Shown: positions 59,510-64,000 of the stretch, piece after piece
Position numbering within the stretch: the first letter of the stretch is position 1
Layout: the number at the start of each line of letters is the position of its first letter
Source: Acanthosoma haemorrhoidale
Lineage: Eukaryota > Arthropoda > Insecta > Hemiptera > Acanthosomatidae
DNA: 64,000 nt
Assembly: GCA_930367205.1 (NCBI GenBank)
Contig: OV884014.1
Coordinates: 115,823,768-115,887,767, forward strand
Direction: 5' to 3'
The notes under the pieces: generated by a model
Database searches by the model: none
Told to the model about the DNA's origin: nothing
The model's input: the letters and a program-made list of their open reading frames with translations, nothing else
Position numbers and translations under genes: made by a program

Positions 59510-60395
59510 TGGACATATAAAGCGTCTTCCAAACTTTGACAGTTGATAGCGGCCATATTGTTGAAGCTGCATCTGTTGAATTGGCTGTCATTTTTCAGTC
59601 TGTTTTGCCAAATCACCATGGGCAGATATAGCGTTCAACAACACGTGTAAATGATAAAATTGTTTCATCAATATGGGTGTTCTGTTCAGGCAACGTTCCA
59701 CGCACTTTGCCCATTTTACAGTCCCCATAACCGTCCTACCGAGAGGACTACTCGCAGTGTGGTGGATAAATTTGAGTCCACTGGTTCAGTAAACAATCAA
59801 CCAATGCCTGTACGTCGACGATACGCAGGATCTTTGAAGAACGTTGGCCAGGCCATCACCATCAATGGCGAGCTCTATAGGTAGATGATTACCAACTTCT
59901 TTTGGCCTGAATTGGATGATATGGACACCAACGACATGTGGTTTCAACAGGACGGCACTATGTGCCACACAGCTCATGTCACATTGAACATTCTGCATGA
60001 GCGATTTGAGGGCATGGTCATCTCACATGGAGGTGATGTGAACTAGCCACCGAGATCGTGCGATTTGACCCCATCAGACTTTTTCTTGTGGGGTTTTCTT
60101 AAGTCACAGGTCTAAGCGAATAAGCGACAAATCACAGCGGTCCTCAAAGCCAACATAACCCATGCCATCGGTCAAATTCAGCCTGATTTATGCTCCAGTC
60201 ATGGAAAATTGGGCATTTCGGATGCGCGCCACCCAGTGAAGCCACGGCGGACATTTGCACGATGTTATATTCCATACATAATGGCATCAATAGGCCTTTG
60301 AAACGAATAAAAAATTTTGATATCTCACACACACTTTGTTTTATTTAAATTTAAAGATAGGAAGCGCTTAATGAAAGACCCTACAATTTTTCTCT
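59510..60395 (+). pseudogene. Mos1/DUF4817-like Tc1-mariner transposase relic, internally deleted
   Basis: An N-terminal helix-turn-helix segment (FHQYGCSVQATFHAL, then VVDKFESTGSVNNQP) is joined near 59840 to the C-terminal catalytic part: INGELYR, MITNFFWPELDD, DMWFQQDGTMCHTAHVT (second Asp), PPRSCDLTPSDFFLWGFLKSQV (third Asp) and THAIGQIQPDL. In-frame stops occur at about 59882, 60042 and 60114. Candidate inverted ends are ataaagcgtcttcc (about 59517) and, on -, attaagcgcttcctat (about 60373). It is dead and lacks the region with the first catalytic Asp. Confidence 0.85.
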
Positions 60396-61194
60396 TCAAT
60401 CCCGTTGAAATACCTCTTAAATATAAATAAGATGTCCATACCTGCCACTCTAGATGATTTAATTGTCCCATCTCCATAATTTTTAAGCTATCGAACATTT
60501 AGTCCAATCACAAACTGCCGCTTTCCATGGAAACAGTCTCACTCAATACTTTTCAAAAATACTTCCGACTCAGCCTATTTCTCTCAGTCGGCCCTCATCT
60601 AAATTACTGGTGCCCTTCATTCCGCCGCAGACAACTCAAAATCAGGTGAAGTTGATGCTGTATCCTCAAACAGCCCACTCCAATAGTGAGGAAATTACTT
60701 GAGATGAGATCTTAGGGGTTGAATAAACTAAAATTTCTCATCAAAAACAATGTATTTTGAATATTCTCGAACTAGCTCTTGGAAAATTAACTTTAAGTTA
60801 TTTGTCTGTGAACCCATTAGATGCAGTTTAAGCGAGAGTTAGGAAAATTCGTATTACGCGAGGCAGGACAGTTCAATGATGTGTTCTCATTTTAGTTTAG
60901 CCGTGCAGAAGTTATTATGGTCCCGTTCTTGATATTAATTTTTATTTAACTTGACTGTTAATTATAAATAATAGTTAGACCAATACCACAATAAAAATAA
61001 ATAATTTAAAATTAATATCTTTAATATTTCTAATTTCTAATATTGTATGCGTTAACAATGACATACTACTAGCTCTCGGAAATTGTGAACCCGCAGTCTG
61101 CTTCGGTCCCCATCAAGTATATTACATACAGTCTTTGCTAAAGAGATCTTTGACAGTTTGGCTAAAGAGAATTCCTACATGTTAAGTCGTCACT
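60396..61194. other. Spacer
   Basis: No gene was recognised. The block at 60440-60700 is GC-moderate. Confidence 0.35.
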
Positions 61195-61275
61195 CATGAC
61201 AAATAGTTTAGTTGGTAAAGCCCCCGGCTAGGTATTGGGGAGGCCTTGGGTTCGAGTCCTGATCTTCCCAATAAT
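61195..61275 (+). repeat. tRNA-derived SINE head (or tRNA pseudogene)
   Basis: Box A TAGTTTAGTTGG (61204-61215) and box B GGTTCGAGTCC (61249-61259) match the polymerase III consensus exactly, with normal spacing. A D-arm and a weak T-arm can be drawn, but the acceptor strands (tgacaaa against tcttccc) do not pair, so it is not a functional tRNA. It is the best of three related copies. Confidence 0.65.
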
Positions 61276-62098
61276 TTTTCCTTAAGCTGTAAATTATTGA
61301 TAATTATAAAATACCTTATAGACTGTTCCCTCCTATTTGTTTTTGGGACCTCGCAAGACTAACACATTTCACACCACTATTTGGAAAAATGGCGATCCCC
61401 CCCCACCAGACTATAATACTTTCTCCAGGCATTTCTTTACCAAACTTTATCCACCAAGTCTCTTAAATCATACATACATTTATAATCCCCTAAAATTTAA
61501 ATCTTCTCATCCAATCCCCCAACAAAATATATTCTTTGTCGAAATTCGACCGCTTCTTTCTCCTCTGCATCTTCAATCTTAAGAACTTACACTTAATTTA
61601 TATAATTTAAATTTTATCACCTTTCTTGGCCTGTCTGTATTCCTAGATTTAGAAACATAGTTTATAGGACAGCCTAGCATTAAGTGAGTGTATTTTTTTT
61701 ATTTCAAAGCATGACGGCAAATCATACCGACATCCCACCTGGCATTAGCAGCAAATTTAAGGATAATGTCTAGAAAACCAGGATATTTGACTTCACCCCT
61801 TTACATCTAAAATCTCAGATATATTGGATTGGAAAAACTTTACAAGTATTTTTAAATTATTTTTATTAACAAGTATAATAATAAATACCATATTTGCATA
61901 ATTTTCTCAGGAACTTTTTTTTTTAAATTAATACAGCTTACACATAAATTTACTTCCCTGTGTAAAGGAAGATTAAAAATACTGGCAATTCTTCTCTCGG
62001 AGGAACTTAATATATTAGTTAGACTAATAAAGTAAATAATTTTCAACTTCTCACAGAAGCGTAATTACAAATAGTTTTCCTGAATGTATTTCATTCAG
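61276..62098. other. Spacer and 3' flank of the SLC25-like gene
   Basis: It has a C run at 61387-61395 and is otherwise AT-rich. Being downstream of the - strand carrier stop, its right part probably contains that gene's 3' UTR. Confidence 0.4.
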
Positions 62099-62316
62099 TT
62101 ACTGGTACATCAATTCCTTTTTCTGTTGTTTTGCTGCGATGTAGTAATTTTTCGTCGTGTCCCAGATTACTAAGACAAGAACAGTCTGCGGGCCTGTTCT
62201 TATATATAAAGGTACCACTCCTTTGTAAAACCCGAAGAATCCTTCAGTCTTGTAAATCTTGCCAACACAATCGAAATATCCTGAATACAGAAGACCTTTT
62301 CCAGATTTATCGACTC
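62099..62316 (-). CDS. Mitochondrial carrier (SLC25A34/35-like), terminal exon
   Basis: Read on -, an acceptor tttttgcag ends at 62317 and is followed by 71 codons and a TAA (62099-62101), with no break. The residues fit the last repeat of a mitochondrial carrier: GKGLLYSGYFDC, then KIYKTEGFFGFYKGVVPLY (the EG...G.YKG signature after the fifth helix), then the sixth helix IRTGPQTVLVLVIWDTTKNYY. The Trp-Asp near the end and the RTGPQT stretch resemble SLC25A34/35-type carriers, whose substrates are not well settled. These proteins sit in the inner mitochondrial membrane. The phase-2 start implies upstream exons at higher coordinates, none of which I found before 64000. It converges on Drak. 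Confidence 0.88.
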
Positions 62317-64000
62317 CTGCAAAAATAAGTCAGTGGTACAATTATTTGAAACTTTTTTTTTTTTTAATATCTACCCACTTACTTCAGACAACTTGGTACT
62401 TTCGATTCATTTAAGGTAAAGACTAATTTTATTTTGGCACTTAATGAGACCGGAGAGCACTACTATCTAAAGTGAGATTCAAAACTAAAGAAATAATCAA
62501 TCAAGTCTATACCGAGTTCCAAAAGTAATAATATAAAAAACAATAATAAAATAACTTATCAGTTAATGAATACGTAGTAATTATTTTTCTGTTAATTTTG
62601 AGAGAAGAAATAGTAATATTACTTAAAAACCCTCATGTTGTGCTAATGTCTTTTTCAGAATGTCTAAACTTGAAAAATACCCTTAAGAACATTAATTACT
62701 CTTTGTTATAATACAAATTGATAAGTTTTTTTTTGTAATCCTAATGTTATATTTTCCAAGACACCTTTAATACTTTTGTAAAATTCAAAGGATGATAGTT
62801 AACATAAAATAACCTGTTTTTTATTTCAGCATGTGTTCTTGTTGATGGTACGGTGAGCGCAGAATAATGTTCTAATCACACACTGGCATACATAACATAT
62901 TAGCTTACTAGCATACTTAAACCCAGTCTAACATTTTCAAAAATCAAAAACAACCAACCCAATAAGCAAACGTTAATCAAACTTGCATTACCGTATCTCT
63001 AAACATGCTATTTTAATGAGAAACAGTTCGTGTTTACCAAGAAAATTAAAATATTGATTGAATGCATCTGATTACATTTAGGATAGATCTAAAATAATTT
63101 ACACAGAATGTTTTGTTTGTTAAAACTTAATAATTGACAATTTTGTTTCCGATATTATTCAACAGAATCACAGATTGGCTGTTGGATTTTTTAAAAGATG
63201 TTTTGCTTAGTTTACGAACATAATATATAGTGTGTATTTAAAAGGTTGTAAATATTTCTTAATTCTTGAATTTCATTTCAATTAGGAATATTATTCTTTT
63301 TTTAATAAATCTAAATTATTACATGTAGAAATAAATACTTTATTGTGTAATGCTGGCTAACTTTGTTAAATTGCTATGACGATGGTCTCTATAAGAATAT
63401 CAGAATTAGATGTCACTTTAAAAATTGTAAGATTTTCAATGAACCTTGGTTTCATTGGGCGTTGATTGTTACTGACAATGAGTAGTAAATCAATTAGTAA
63501 GTTGTCCATGTATTTAGAATTCCAAAATAAAATGTAATTATTTCTACAGCACGCTTTTGCTAGCGAGACAGGTGGACTGTCCTCTTAGTGTTTGCCTCTG
63601 TCCTCTGAGCTGTTTTGGTTACGACCAGACTTGTCAGCCAATGGAATTATGGTCACACTTTCATCCCTTAAAGAGACCAAGGGCAGAATACCAGCTATAT
63701 TATTTTTGGTTTTAATGTAATCATCTGCTATTATGCAATTTATCATTTATTAAAGTCAAATTACTACTGTAAAATTCAAAACTAACAATACAAATTATAA
63801 ATAAATTAGTAATATAACTGAGAAAATCTAATGCTATTCTATTATGATTGACACCATGCTTTATAAAAGAACATATGGTATATCATAAAATCCAAAAACC
63901 TATAAAAGGTTTTAAAAACTATGTATACCTAAGTTCTCCTTTGGTATAACATGTCCTCAAACGTCAAATTAATGAGTTTGACTATTAGTTAAGTGACACT
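62317..64000. other. Intron or upstream region of the SLC25-like gene
   Basis: It should hold intronic DNA of the carrier gene. No further carrier exon was recognised on -. Positions 63545-63690 are richer in GC than the surroundings and unassigned. No repeat family listed here has a clear copy in this stretch. Confidence 0.4.

Noticed and set aside
61204..61275. Functional tRNA gene
   Set aside because: Box A and box B are perfect but the acceptor stem strands do not pair.
62820..62853. Microexon-like segment on + (tttcag ... gtgagc)
   Set aside because: Only about 24 bp, no adjoining exons on that strand. The surrounding gene evidence is on the - strand.
63545..63600. Possible short terminal exon on + after ctacag
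   Set aside because: Encodes only about a dozen residues before a stop, with no family similarity.
1..64000. CRISPR array, operon or prophage
   Set aside because: The spliced genes and eukaryotic transposons exclude a prokaryotic source. The tandem repeats lack unique spacers.

Overview
The window is AT-rich eukaryotic DNA, almost certainly from an arthropod and probably an insect. Genes are split by GT-AG introns, a Drak-type kinase resembles its insect orthologues most closely, and the repeats are typical of insect genomes (Jockey-like LINEs, mariner, Tigger/pogo, Merlin and hAT relics). Nothing looks prokaryotic. I cannot name the species.

Two host genes can be supported. On the + strand at 51302-56103, five consecutive exons encode the catalytic and C-terminal part of a death-associated-protein-kinase-related Ser/Thr kinase (Drak; STK17A/B in vertebrates). 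All junctions are GT-AG and the frame stays open across them. The exon(s) coding for the N-terminus and the first part of the glycine loop were not found. On the - strand at 62099-62316 lies the terminal exon of a mitochondrial carrier (SLC25 family, most like SLC25A34/35). The rest of that gene lies outside the window or was not recognised. The two genes converge, with about 6 kb between them.

The remaining roughly 50 kb is a mobile-element graveyard. The dominant family (here J1) is a Jockey-like non-LTR retrotransposon. One 3.3-kb copy at 27269-30572 carries the end of ORF1, a whole but twice-frameshifted endonuclease/reverse-transcriptase ORF2 and its 3' UTR, and is bounded by a perfect 15-bp target-site duplication. 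At least twelve 5'-truncated copies of the same 3' end are scattered on both strands. A second Jockey-like family (L2) has about ten truncated copies, recognisable by an RT C-terminus plus a 3' UTR. Further elements are a mariner relic split by a J1 tail (7370-8062), a mariner with duplicated inverted ends (24245-25120), an internally deleted irritans-type mariner (39754-40555), a Mos1/DUF4817-like transposase relic (about 59510-60395), a Merlin relic (22577-23430), a Tigger relic and a hAT MITE inside Drak introns, a seven-copy MITE-like family, tRNA-derived SINE heads, a 34-bp minisatellite and two duplicated segments.

GC-rich islands (for example 6755-7065, 9180-9560, 10500-10970, 23860-24235 and 35200-35420) stand out from the AT-rich background and from the repeats. 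They are candidates for regulatory or otherwise conserved DNA, but I could not assign genes to them.
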